From NCBI GenBank assembly GCA_016715985.1, contig JADJXD010000001.1, positions 558,001-622,000 on the forward strand: a stretch of DNA of 64,000 bases. Reading direction: 5' to 3'. Position numbers and translations under genes: made by a program. The notes under the pieces were generated by a model. It was not told where the DNA came from. It saw only the letters and a program-made list of their open reading frames with translations, and did no database searches. The stretch is from Saprospiraceae bacterium. Its GTDB lineage: Bacteria > Bacteroidota > Bacteroidia > Chitinophagales > Saprospiraceae. Of the stretch, positions 17,639 through 24,837 are shown piece by piece (positions within the stretch are counted from its first letter, which is position 1; every line of letters begins with the position of its first letter).

Positions 17639-17883
17639 AATGGAAAAATTTCAGATGAATCAATTGCGTCTAAAATTTCCTCATCTGTGTCCCAACAGTC
17701 TTCACTACACCAAATCTTACCTTTCAATGCTCCTGGTTTTCGTTTTATGCCTTCTTTTTTAAAAACAACCAATTCGATTATTGGCTCATTATTTTTACTG
17801 ATGATGATTTTTTCACCTGACAAGACCCTTTTTACCAATTCTGATAACCTGCTTTTGGCATTATGCATATTTACTATTTCCAT
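17635..17883 (-). CDS. Phd/YefM-type antitoxin
   Basis: This is an 82-residue antitoxin. The N-terminal MEIVNMHNAKSRLSELVKRV segment and the following GEKIIISKNNEPIIELV form the Phd/YefM DNA-binding fold. The C-terminal half (KRKPGALKGKIWCSEDCWD...) is the flexible toxin-binding part seen in Phd partners of PIN toxins. A perfect palindrome at 17899-17917 in front of the gene is the likely autoregulatory operator. The first ATG is only 2 bases after a TATATTTG box, so the internal ATG at 17868 (MHNAKSRL) could be the true start. Confidence 0.88.
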   Translation of the reverse strand: MEIVNMHNAKSRLSELVKRVLSGEKIIISKNNEPIIELVVFKKEGIKRKPGALKGKIWCSEDCWDTDEEILDAIDSSEIFPL

Positions 17884-17885
17884 AT

Positions 17886-17917
17886 CAAATATATTATTAT
17901 TAGCTAACTTAGCTAAT
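17886..17917 (-). promoter_or_regulatory. Toxin-antitoxin promoter with palindromic operator
   Basis: ATTAGCTAA and TTAGCTAAT form a perfect 9-bp inverted repeat around one central base (17899-17917); each arm holds its own TTAGCTAA palindrome. The minus-strand TATATTTG box (17893-17886) lies 5 bases downstream, so a repressor on the palindrome would cover the promoter. This is the usual layout for Phd-type autoregulation. Confidence 0.65.
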
Positions 17918-17978
17918 TAACATTTTTTCGAATTTCAAAGTTCAAAATATGTCAATATAACAATTTTATTCATTCCAA

Positions 17979-19322
17979 TCACCCAAATAAAAACTGCTCC
18001 ACCAAACTCAATTTCCTCTTAGATTTAATCTTTAAAGACTTCCCATTTTTATGATTGTACAAGGCTACAAATGAACTTTCATACTCATCAAAAAACTCCG
18101 GATCAAAATTAGCTAATGAAAGATTTTCGATGACCTTTTCAATGCTGGTTTTGTCTGCTATCCACTTTTCGCATACTGCGTGACGATATCTGATGCCCAT
18201 GAGATTAAATCCGGTTACTACACCTGTTAACGTTTCATAATTGATACGAATGGCTTTATTTTCAATAGGATGTTGCCAATACAATGATGTGATATTTTCA
18301 GGTGTTTTGGCTGGAATATCCCCATAAATCTGATATTCGATATCGAAAAACTTGGCAGAGTTGAACCAAATTCCAGGGTTATATTTGGTAGGTTTATCGC
18401 AAATGGTTTGTGCCACGGTTTTGCCCATCATCCGGCCTGTATACCATACAGCTTCTATAGGCCTTCTTCCTGGGTTGGGGTTAGATAATTCTGCACAATC
18501 GCCTATCGCATATACATTTTCAGCTGAAGTCTGCAGATATTCATCAACTACGACACCTCGATTGATATTGATGACCGAAGACTTTACAAACGCTACATTC
18601 GGGCTGACACCAACTGTAAGACCCACAAACTCGCTAGGGATTTCTTCTCCTGAATTTTTACAAATAATGGCAGATACCTTTCCATCAGTTCCCTTTATTT
18701 CCTGCAGCTCCTCACGCAGTTTCAGATCGATGCCATTAGCAATAATATGTTTATTGATCATTTCAGACTCTTCTGCGGGAAGGATATTGTTCCAAAAACT
18801 TTCTTCACGCACTAAAAATGTCACAGGTATATGTCTGCTATGAAGCATTTCTGCCATTTCAATTCCGATCAATCCGCCACCTACGATCACGGCTCTATTG
18901 ATTCCTTTTTGCGTTGCGTCTTCCATATTTTCCAGATCTTGCACGTGATAAAGTCCTTGTACCCCTTGCAGGTCCTGACCAGGCCAACCAAACTTATTAG
19001 ACTTGGATCCTGTGGCTATGATTAGTTTGTCATAAGTCAATTTATTTCCAGTATCAATCTCGACATATTTATTTTGGGTATCAATATTTTTAACCCGGCT
19101 CTTTAGAAGATTAATTCGGTTCTTTTCCCAAAACCAGTCTTCATACATTTTTGTGTGTTCAAACTTCATGTGACCCATATAAATATACATCAGGGCAGTA
19201 CGGGAAAACGGAAATTCTGTTTCGTCAGAGATTATTGTGATTTCGTGATCGCTGTTTTTTCTGATATACCTTGCCGCAGTGCTACCGGCAATACCATTAC
19301 CAATAATGATAATTTTACTCAT
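17979..19322 (-). CDS. NAD(P)/FAD-dependent oxidoreductase, NirB/rubredoxin-reductase type
   Basis: This is a 447-residue two-dinucleotide-binding-domain flavoprotein. The FAD site is IIIGNGIAGSTAARYI at the N-terminus, the NAD(P) site is AVIVGGGLIGIEMAEML in the middle, and VYAIGDCAELS is the conserved FAD-binding Asp motif. The C-terminal region lacks the extra BFD, ferredoxin and siroheme domains of full-length NirB, so it is a stand-alone reductase rather than a nitrite reductase subunit. It probably feeds electrons from NAD(P)H to an iron-sulphur partner, the obvious candidate being the membrane 4Fe-4S protein at 15887-17242. Confidence 0.87.
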   Translation of the reverse strand: MSKIIIIGNGIAGSTAARYIRKNSDHEITIISDETEFPFSRTALMYIYMGHMKFEHTKMYEDWFWEKNRINLLKSRVKNIDTQNKYVEIDTGNKLTYDKLIIATGSKSNKFGWPGQDLQGVQGLYHVQDLENMEDATQKGINRAVIVGGGLIGIEMAEMLHSRHIPVTFLVREESFWNNILPAEESEMINKHIIANGIDLKLREELQEIKGTDGKVSAIICKNSGEEIPSEFVGLTVGVSPNVAFVKSSVININRGVVVDEYLQTSAENVYAIGDCAELSNPNPGRRPIEAVWYTGRMMGKTVAQTICDKPTKYNPGIWFNSAKFFDIEYQIYGDIPAKTPENITSLYWQHPIENKAIRINYETLTGVVTGFNLMGIRYRHAVCEKWIADKTSIEKVIENLSLANFDPEFFDEYESSFVALYNHKNGKSLKIKSKRKLSLVEQFLFG

Positions 19323-19416
19323 GATTTATAAATTAGGTCTCTAAATTGTTATTCAATGCAAAATAATTCATGAAGTTAAAAATAAATATTATAAATTTGT
19401 TTGATAAAATATTATT

Positions 19417-19716
19417 ATGAGTTTTCCAAAGTTGGTTAAAGTCAAGTCTTTAGGACAATATAAAATATTCGCTTCATATAGTGATGGAAGTGAAGGCGCA
19501 ATTGATTTATCATATTTGAAAGACCAACCAATATTCAGTAAATGGGCAGTATCAGATTTTTTTAATCAAGTACATATCGATGATTTTACGAATGCTATAA
19601 CTTGGGGTGACGAAATTGAAATATGTCCCAACAATTTATATTTAAAACTTAAAAACATCAATTTTGACGAATTTAAACAACAAATGTCATCTCTGAAATA
19701 TGCCACAAATCAGTAA
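19417..19716 (+). CDS. DUF2442 domain-containing protein
   Basis: The 99-residue protein shows the DUF2442 pattern: VKSLGQYKIFASYSDGSEG, then a D-L-S-x-L segment, and ITWGDEIEICPNNLYLKL near the end. The next gene, a DUF4160 protein, starts 17 bases before this one stops, so translation is coupled. DUF2442-DUF4160 pairs recur in bacterial genomes and have been suggested to act like toxin-antitoxin modules. The usual order, as far as I recall, is DUF4160 first, so this arrangement is reversed. A TAAATTTG box at 19392-19399 could serve as the -7 element. Confidence 0.85.
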   Translation: MSFPKLVKVKSLGQYKIFASYSDGSEGAIDLSYLKDQPIFSKWAVSDFFNQVHIDDFTNAITWGDEIEICPNNLYLKLKNINFDEFKQQMSSLKYATNQ

Positions 19717-19960
19717 ATTTTTTGGTATAATCATTTGCATGTTTTATGATGATCACAACCCTCCTCATTTTCATGCATATTACGGTGAACATTCAGCTGT
19801 TATAAAAATCAACGATTTATCAGTTATTGAAGGTAAATTACCTAGCCGTGCTTTGGGGTTAGTGATTGAATGGGCTTCCATACATTCGGATGAATTATAT
19901 GAAAACTGGGACAGAACTATAAATGGCGAACAATTACACAAAATAGATCCATTAGATTAA
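19700..19960 (+). CDS. DUF4160 domain-containing protein
   Basis: The 86-residue protein carries the DUF4160 signature: an N-terminal PQISKFFGIIICMFYDDHN strand and HNPPHFHAYYGEH, with three closely spaced histidines that could bind metal. IEGKLPSRALGLVIEWA and the acidic-aromatic ELYENWDRTI complete the fold. It overlaps the DUF2442 gene by 17 bases. The function is not established; the pair may be a toxin-antitoxin-like module. Downstream it converges with the MsrBA gene. Confidence 0.88.
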   Translation: MPQISKFFGIIICMFYDDHNPPHFHAYYGEHSAVIKINDLSVIEGKLPSRALGLVIEWASIHSDELYENWDRTINGEQLHKIDPLD

Positions 19961-19981
19961 CACTCTTTAGCATCAATCAAC

Positions 19982-21043
19982 TCACTTCACCAAATCCTGT
20001 ACCTTTGCCAACGTCCTTTCCCGTCTCGGAATACTTTCCGCTCGTACATAACCATGATTGGGATTGCGTTTTACAAAATCCTGATGATATTCTTCTGCTT
20101 CCCAGAATTTTCTGAAAGCTACCACCTGTGTGGCTATCGGCTTTGAATATTCTTTAGCAACTTCTGCAATTTTTGAATCAATGATGGCTTTTTCTTCCTC
20201 GTTATTATAAAATGCTATCGTCCTGTATTGAGCACCTCTGTCAGGTCCTTGACCGTTAACGATGGTCGGGTCAATAGAAGCAAAAAACACACGGACCAAA
20301 TCATTGAATGAAATGATACTCGGATCATAATAGACCTGAAAAGCTTCTGCATGACTGGTTTTTCCACCACCGACATTTTCATAGGTCGGATTTTCTTCAT
20401 CACCACCTGAGTATCCGGAAATAACTTCTGTAACACCTTTGATGCTTTCAAATATGGTCTCTGTGCACCAAAAACAACCACCCGCAAATGTTGCTATTGA
20501 TTGATTTTCTGTTGTGGTCGTTGCCGGAACAAACAACATAGCATCCCCATTCATACAATATCTTAATCCGGTTGGTTTTGGTCCATCATCAAACACATGA
20601 CCCAAATGTCCGCCACATCTTTGGCAAAGGACTTCTTCACGCATCATACCGAAAGAATTATCCTGATTTATTGAAATACTTTTGGAAGAGAAGTATTGAA
20701 AAAAACTTGGCCATCCGGTTCCTGAATCAAATTTGCTATCGGAAGAAAATAAGGGATTTTTGCAGGCGGCACATACAAATGTACCCGGCTCTTTCAGATT
20801 ATTCAGCGGACTGGTGAAAGCCCGTTCAGTGCCATGCTCACGAAGTACATAATATTGGGGCTCACTGAGTTCCTGTTTCCATTGTTTATTGTCTTTTACC
20901 ACTTTCTCATTCCAGGTAGTGTCAATTTTAATATCAGACACTCCGGAAACAGTCATCTTACTGGTGTTTATTGTTTTTTTACCATTTTGTCCGCAGGCGT
21001 TGAAGCACATAGCAAGACAACTAAAAATAAGAAATCTAATCAT
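19982..21043 (-). CDS. msrBA: Bifunctional peptide methionine sulfoxide reductase MsrB/MsrA, lipoprotein
   Basis: One chain holds MsrB followed by MsrA. Counting from the ATG at 21070, MsrB has zinc cysteines at 100/103 (CAACKN) and 149/152 (CQRCGG) and its catalytic cysteine in GLRYCMNGDAM (172). MsrA has GGCFWCTE with the catalytic cysteine at 199. Together they repair both sulfoxide epimers of methionine. The ATG at 21043 gives a clean lipoprotein signal, MIRFLIFSCLAMCFNACGQ, so the protein should be held in the cell envelope. The longer start at 21070 would overlap the DUF547 gene by 20 bases. It lies directly after a DUF547 gene and probably shares its transcript. Confidence 0.92.
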   Translation of the reverse strand: MIRFLIFSCLAMCFNACGQNGKKTINTSKMTVSGVSDIKIDTTWNEKVVKDNKQWKQELSEPQYYVLREHGTERAFTSPLNNLKEPGTFVCAACKNPLFSSDSKFDSGTGWPSFFQYFSSKSISINQDNSFGMMREEVLCQRCGGHLGHVFDDGPKPTGLRYCMNGDAMLFVPATTTTENQSIATFAGGCFWCTETIFESIKGVTEVISGYSGGDEENPTYENVGGGKTSHAEAFQVYYDPSIISFNDLVRVFFASIDPTIVNGQGPDRGAQYRTIAFYNNEEEKAIIDSKIAEVAKEYSKPIATQVVAFRKFWEAEEYHQDFVKRNPNHGYVRAESIPRRERTLAKVQDLVK

Positions 21044-21050
21044 TTTTTTA

Positions 21051-21761
21051 TTACTTCTTTTTATTATCATTTAAAGCCCAGTCATACTCTTTAAAACTGA
21101 TTTTGGCTTTCGGATTAACCTTGACGGTACTGTATTTGTTTATAAAGTTATGAATATTTCCAAAATCTACTGCATACCAATCCATAATTTTTGATATCTC
21201 AGCTTTTAAAGGTTCAATTTTCTGATATTTTTTATTATCAAAAAACTTTTTTGTCTGACCTTCCAACTGCGCATCTAATGTTTTGGGAAGATAAGCCGCA
21301 TTTAAAAGTGGCGGACAGGAAACCGCCGCACAATTTACTGCAAAATGTATTCTTGCATCTTTGAATTTTGGTCGGATGATATCGTTTTCAATATTGTTGA
21401 GTGAATATTTTTTTCCTCCTATAGTGATTCTTTTGACATCCCAGGGTTTGCCTTTATCCAGATCCTGAATACTTTTCAAAGGATAATTATCGGTGATTAA
21501 TTTGACTGTAAATAGATTATAAGCATTAATCCAGAATGCCAATTGTTCATTTTTACTCCATTTTGGATTGGGATCTGATTTTTCAAACTCTGCAACAATT
21601 TGATACAACACTTTCTGTTCAGCCTTTACTCCGGCGTAATGAACAGAACCATCTGCAGTTACATGCTTGTTCAAAAAACTATTCCAATTTGTATAGTCAG
21701 GCTGTGCACTAAGTTGTGAAACCAGGAAAATACCCGAAAATATAAAAACTATTGAATTCAT
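21051..21761 (-). CDS. DUF547 domain-containing exported protein
   Basis: The 236-residue protein has a signal peptide (about 1-19, ending LSAQ) and one DUF547 domain. Diagnostic segments are NEQLAFWINAYNLFTVKLI, SLNNIENDIIRPKF, RIHFAVNCAAVSCPPL and YLPKTLDAQLEGQTKKFF. The fold resembles papain-like or glutaredoxin-interacting proteins, but the biochemical role of DUF547 is unknown. The conserved CxxxxC in NCAAVSC and the MsrBA gene immediately downstream suggest a link to envelope redox repair; that is inference. Confidence 0.9.
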   Translation of the reverse strand: MNSIVFIFSGIFLVSQLSAQPDYTNWNSFLNKHVTADGSVHYAGVKAEQKVLYQIVAEFEKSDPNPKWSKNEQLAFWINAYNLFTVKLITDNYPLKSIQDLDKGKPWDVKRITIGGKKYSLNNIENDIIRPKFKDARIHFAVNCAAVSCPPLLNAAYLPKTLDAQLEGQTKKFFDNKKYQKIEPLKAEISKIMDWYAVDFGNIHNFINKYSTVKVNPKAKISFKEYDWALNDNKKK

Positions 21762-21765
21762 TTAA

Positions 21766-21960
21766 TTAAATTTTAAAAATTCCAGATGAAAATATTTTAC
21801 AGTCTTGTGTATAGACGTGTATAAAATATAATCCGGATTGTAAAGTTTCAATATTTATATGATAATTATCACTTTCGTAGTGTTTCATTAAGATTATATT
21901 TCATCTTATGTCATAACTTATTAATTCTAATGAGATTCTTGGTACCGGAAAAGATCAAAA
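21766..21960 (-). pseudogene. Relic of a T9SS type A sorting domain
   Basis: Between the OMP and DUF547 genes the minus strand reads, in one frame, SFPVPRISLELISYDIR, stop (21901-21903), NIILMKHYESDNYHINIETL, QSGLYFIHVYTQDCKIF, and a stop at 21766-21768. INIETLQSGLYFIHVY is the classic penultimate strand of a T9SS type A tail, and the piece ends at the usual distance. No start codon or body of a cargo protein is left. It is the 3' end of a lost T9SS cargo gene, broken by at least one in-frame TGA. Confidence 0.6.
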
Positions 21961-21962
21961 GC

Positions 21963-21980
21963 TATCACAAAAGTAACACA
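21963..21980. promoter_or_regulatory. Copy of an 18-bp motif shared with 23658-23675
   Basis: TATCACAAAAGTAACACA differs at two positions from TATCACAGAAGTATCACA at 23658-23675. Both lie in non-coding DNA of the same cluster. A binding-site role is inferred only from the repetition. Confidence 0.35.
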
Positions 21981-21990
21981 ATCGTAACGA

Positions 21991-22821
21991 TTAAAACTGA
22001 CTAAAAACTCCAAAAGAAAACGATGGTGCTGCCAATACGTTTTGACCTTTGACCGCTCCTGCAGCCCGAAAGGAAACACCAAATTTTGGTTTTGCAAAAT
22101 ACAATAACTCCAGACCTGGAGAAAGAAATTCTACATTGTTAGAAAACAAACCTGTGGAAGTAGCACCTTCTGTTCCATTATTCAGGCTTTCAATCCCGGA
22201 CAATTTAAATATTGTTAATAGCTTTTGATTAAACATTTTATAACCAAACTCGGCATCATATCTTAATTCATCAGAAAAACCTTTGGTCCGATTGTTAAAC
22301 CCAAAACCAAACTGTGTCCACCATTTAGCCACACCAAAGCCAGTACTCAATTTTAGCATTTGATTGAACTCGCCATCTCCCGTAAAGAGTCCTGAATTCT
22401 CAGTACTATTACCTGTGGGTAATCCTAATAATAGAGTAGCACTTACCGGCAATTTTCCGAATGGCAAAGCATATCTGAAAGCAATATCAATATCGCCTAT
22501 ATTGTTGTTTTCTATACCAGGCTCCAGTAACACTCCTGATTGAGCACCTTTTGTTTCATTGAGTACATTTCTTACCAAAAAAGGTATATAGGCTTGTACG
22601 GTAAACTTATCTGTAATACCTCTTTCGCCATATAAACTAAAAGTATGGTTACCCAAAGTACGAAATGGAACGATCTTCCCACCAGGGTCGAAAACCTTAT
22701 TAGTTTGGATAAGTGTATAGTCCAGTTTATAAAAGCCTTCGCCTTTTGGCCTTGTCCATGCCTGCGCTGCCAAATATGAAAATTGACTCAAGGCAAATAT
22801 AACAATGAATAAATATTTCAT
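21991..22821 (-). CDS. Outer-membrane beta-barrel protein
   Basis: The 276-residue protein has a signal peptide (about 1-19, ending YLAAQ), and the rest is made of alternating short amphipathic strands with aromatic ends, for example GNHTFSLYGERGITDKF, GDIDIAFRYALPFGKLPVS and a final FSFGVFSQF. The C-terminal phenylalanine after an alternating pattern is the usual signal for outer-membrane assembly. The layout recalls the transporter/phenol-degradation MetA-like barrels. The substrate is unknown. It is 41 bases after the DM13 gene and probably co-transcribed with it. Confidence 0.8.
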   Translation of the reverse strand: MKYLFIVIFALSQFSYLAAQAWTRPKGEGFYKLDYTLIQTNKVFDPGGKIVPFRTLGNHTFSLYGERGITDKFTVQAYIPFLVRNVLNETKGAQSGVLLEPGIENNNIGDIDIAFRYALPFGKLPVSATLLLGLPTGNSTENSGLFTGDGEFNQMLKLSTGFGVAKWWTQFGFGFNNRTKGFSDELRYDAEFGYKMFNQKLLTIFKLSGIESLNNGTEGATSTGLFSNNVEFLSPGLELLYFAKPKFGVSFRAAGAVKGQNVLAAPSFSFGVFSQF

Positions 22822-22862
22822 TTCTAAGTGGTTTTAAGTGTAGAATTCATAATGTTTTAATT

Positions 22863-23573
22863 TCATTTCAGCTCTGCAAATCCAAAAACTGGTCCCAAAG
22901 TACAATAGAGTAAAGCATATTTATAATTTTTGACATCAACACCAGCAGGTACATCCCATGTCATTGCTCCTGAAAATTTTGTCATACGAGTAGGCGTGAT
23001 TTGTGCACTTGTACCGTTGATCACAGGATTATTGCTCATGACCATATAGCTTCCATTAGTATGATTGGTCAGCAAAAGAAATAGACTTGGCCCTGTGCTG
23101 GCTTTAAAATTTTCACTAACTACAATTTGACTTTTTCCGTCTATTGTGGTTATTACTACATCTCCGGACACTTTATAAGAACCTGAGCCTGCGGCCTTAA
23201 AAGTGCCTTTTCTGGTGCTACTTGAAATATTCGGATTGCTATCCTGTGAGACTTTAATGGATCGAGTGCCTACTACATTTCCCACTCTTGCTTCAATCGT
23301 TGCATCTCCGAGTTTGACTCCTTTGGCTAGTCCGGAAGCGGAAACATTGATAATGTCAGTCATAGTTGTGGACCATGTCACTTGTTTGTCTTCGGTTATA
23401 CCATAAGTATTGGTATAAAAAGCTTTTAATTGGATTTCTTCTCCTACTTTTATGGATGAAATATTTGTCGAAATAATGACTTGTTCAGGTACTTCTGTTT
23501 CTTCAATCAGGTCAGTTCCTATACAAGAACTAAAAAGCATTATGCCCCAAATGGCAAATAATAAATGTTTCAT
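22863..23573 (-). CDS. Lipoprotein with BIG2-like and DM13 domains
   Basis: From the ATG at 23573 the product starts MKHLLFAIWGIMLFSSCIG, a lipoprotein signal. A BIG2-like Ig domain follows (EQVIISTNISSIKVGEEI...WSTTMTDIINVSASGLAKG...GDATIEARVG). The C-terminal 110 residues match DM13, with KGTFKAAGSGSYKVSGDV, SLFLLLTNHTNGSY and the YKYALLYCTLGPVFGFAEL end, which keeps a cysteine in the position thought to serve electron transfer. A TACTTTTG box at 23641-23648 lies inside the longer ORF (ATG at 23663), so the later start is preferred. The DM13 domain plus a downstream barrel suggests an envelope redox or adhesion role. Confidence 0.85.
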   Translation of the reverse strand: MKHLLFAIWGIMLFSSCIGTDLIEETEVPEQVIISTNISSIKVGEEIQLKAFYTNTYGITEDKQVTWSTTMTDIINVSASGLAKGVKLGDATIEARVGNVVGTRSIKVSQDSNPNISSSTRKGTFKAAGSGSYKVSGDVVITTIDGKSQIVVSENFKASTGPSLFLLLTNHTNGSYMVMSNNPVINGTSAQITPTRMTKFSGAMTWDVPAGVDVKNYKYALLYCTLGPVFGFAELK

Positions 23574-23640
23574 CTTTGTGTTTTTTGAGTTATTAATAAA
23601 ATATTTGAAATAAATCAACTTCAATAATAAACTAACAATA

Positions 23641-23648
23641 CAAAAGTA
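23641..23648 (-). promoter_or_regulatory. -7 box of the DM13 gene
   Basis: On the minus strand this reads TACTTTTG, a full TAnnTTTG match, 67 bases before the ATG at 23573. No clear TTTG sits 19-20 bases upstream; instead two 11-bp direct repeats (23655-23676) occupy that place, so the promoter may depend on an activator. Confidence 0.5.
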
Positions 23649-23654
23649 AAGTAA

Positions 23655-23676
23655 AAGTATCACAGAAGTATCACAC
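23655..23676. promoter_or_regulatory. Tandem 11-bp repeat, candidate regulator site
   Basis: AAGTATCACAG is followed at once by AAGTATCACAC, one helical turn apart. The pair lies 7-28 bases upstream of the -7 box at 23641-23648. A very similar motif occurs at 21963-21980. This is the layout expected for a side-by-side activator site; function is inferred. Confidence 0.45.
23658..23675. promoter_or_regulatory. Copy of an 18-bp motif shared with 21963-21980
   Basis: TATCACAGAAGTATCACA lies upstream of the DM13 gene and differs by two bases from the copy at 21963-21980. It forms most of the tandem 11-bp repeat described above. Confidence 0.4.
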
Positions 23677-23896
23677 GATTTAGATTACAAATTAAAAAGC
23701 TATTATTACTATTTAGAATCACATATTTGCATAATTCAAACTGTTGTTTATTCGATAAATATTTAAGTAAGGGGTGATAGAATAAAATAAAAGCAATAGT
23801 ATAAATCTGTTTAATAAGTTAAACTAATCATAAAACCAAAACATATTAATAGCTTACACGTTTGTTGAAGATTATTAACATAAATATTAAACAAAA

Positions 23897-24403
23897 ATGA
23901 AATCATTAATGATTGTATTACTTGTGAGTGTTGCGTCAACATTCGCTATTGGTCAAGCGAAAGACATTGTAGATATTGCTGCAGGGTCAGCAGATCATAC
24001 CACTTTAGTAGCTGCAGTAGGTGCTGCTGATTTAGTAGCTACACTAAAAGGTGAAGGTCCATTTACCGTATTTGCGCCAACTAATGCTGCTTTTGCTAAG
24101 TTGCCAGCAGGTACAGTAGAAACATTGTTGAAACCTGAGAACAAAACAACTTTAGCCGGCATTTTGACTTACCATGTCGTAAGTGGTAATATCGATGCTG
24201 CTGCTGTAATTGCGGCTATTAAAGCCGGAAAAGGTAAAGCGGTTTTAAAGACAGTTCAAGGTGGAAAGTTGACGGGTTCATTAGACAACGGAAAAGTGAA
24301 ACTGACTGATGAAAACGGAAATTCTGTTTTTGTTGTGGCTACAGATCTGAAAGGAACAAATGGGATCATCCACGTCATTGACGGAGTTGTATTGCCAAAA
24401 TAA
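23897..24403 (+). CDS. Fasciclin domain-containing exported protein
   Basis: The 168-residue protein has a signal peptide (about 1-19, ending FAIGQA) and a single FAS1 domain. The H1/H2 motifs are present: GPFTVFAPTNAAFAKLPAG and, near the end, GTNGIIHVIDGVVLP, with the central YHVVSGN. FAS1 domains mediate adhesion outside the cell. The codon use is strongly biased (repeated gct/gca alanines, aaa lysines), which fits high expression. A terminator follows at 24433-24465. It diverges from the DM13 gene across a 323-bp spacer. Confidence 0.92.
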   Translation: MKSLMIVLLVSVASTFAIGQAKDIVDIAAGSADHTTLVAAVGAADLVATLKGEGPFTVFAPTNAAFAKLPAGTVETLLKPENKTTLAGILTYHVVSGNIDAAAVIAAIKAGKGKAVLKTVQGGKLTGSLDNGKVKLTDENGNSVFVVATDLKGTNGIIHVIDGVVLPK

Positions 24404-24432
24404 TCCTTTGTTATTCTCATGAAATTAAAAAG

Positions 24433-24465
24433 AGACATCTTGATTTACTCGGGATGTCTTTTTTT
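24433..24465 (+). terminator. Rho-independent terminator of the fasciclin gene
   Basis: AGACATC (24433-24439) pairs with GATGTCT (24453-24459) around a 13-base loop, followed directly by TTTTTT. It is 30 bases past the fasciclin stop codon. Confidence 0.8.
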
Positions 24466-24718
24466 ATTTAGTGGGTTTCACAACAGCATTTTTATCAAGC
24501 AATTTACACTTTTTTAATAATGATCCAATGCAGTAACAACCACGACTATGGGCTTCATCTTCTAAAATCTGATAAACCAATCTGTCTTTTTTGTTGATCA
24601 TTCGGCTAAAGTAACCTGAAAGATGAAATTACAATTGCTCAGGTTGACCTATTCCGACAATTGGATGAATTTTTAATTCATCTAAAATGTTTTCCAATTT
24701 CTTATTATCGCGTGAGTT
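24464..24718 (-). pseudogene. Txe/YoeB-type toxin fragment with nonsense codon
   Basis: In one minus-strand frame the DNA reads DNKKLENILDELKIHP, IVGIGQPEQL, stop (24629-24631), then FHLSGYFSRMINKKDRLVYQ. This matches the middle of YoeB-family mRNA interferases, whose typical pattern is GxGKPExLKxxLSGYWSRRINxxxRLVY. The stop replaces the lysine expected between EQL and the aromatic residue. The N-terminal strand of the toxin is missing, and the usual CxxHY-like ending is replaced by unrelated residues up to a stop at 24464. No antitoxin partner is adjacent. The rest of the 24404-24837 gap, apart from the terminator, shows nothing I can name. Confidence 0.68.
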
Positions 24719-24837
24719 CGGCAGAATAAAAGGTCGGGATGTGAGCTTTAATGAATTGAAATTAGAATGATTTTTCTCTGGATTCTGAGTCTAATGCTAC
24801 GGATAACAATATTTAGGCATCTAACTTGAGAGAAACG

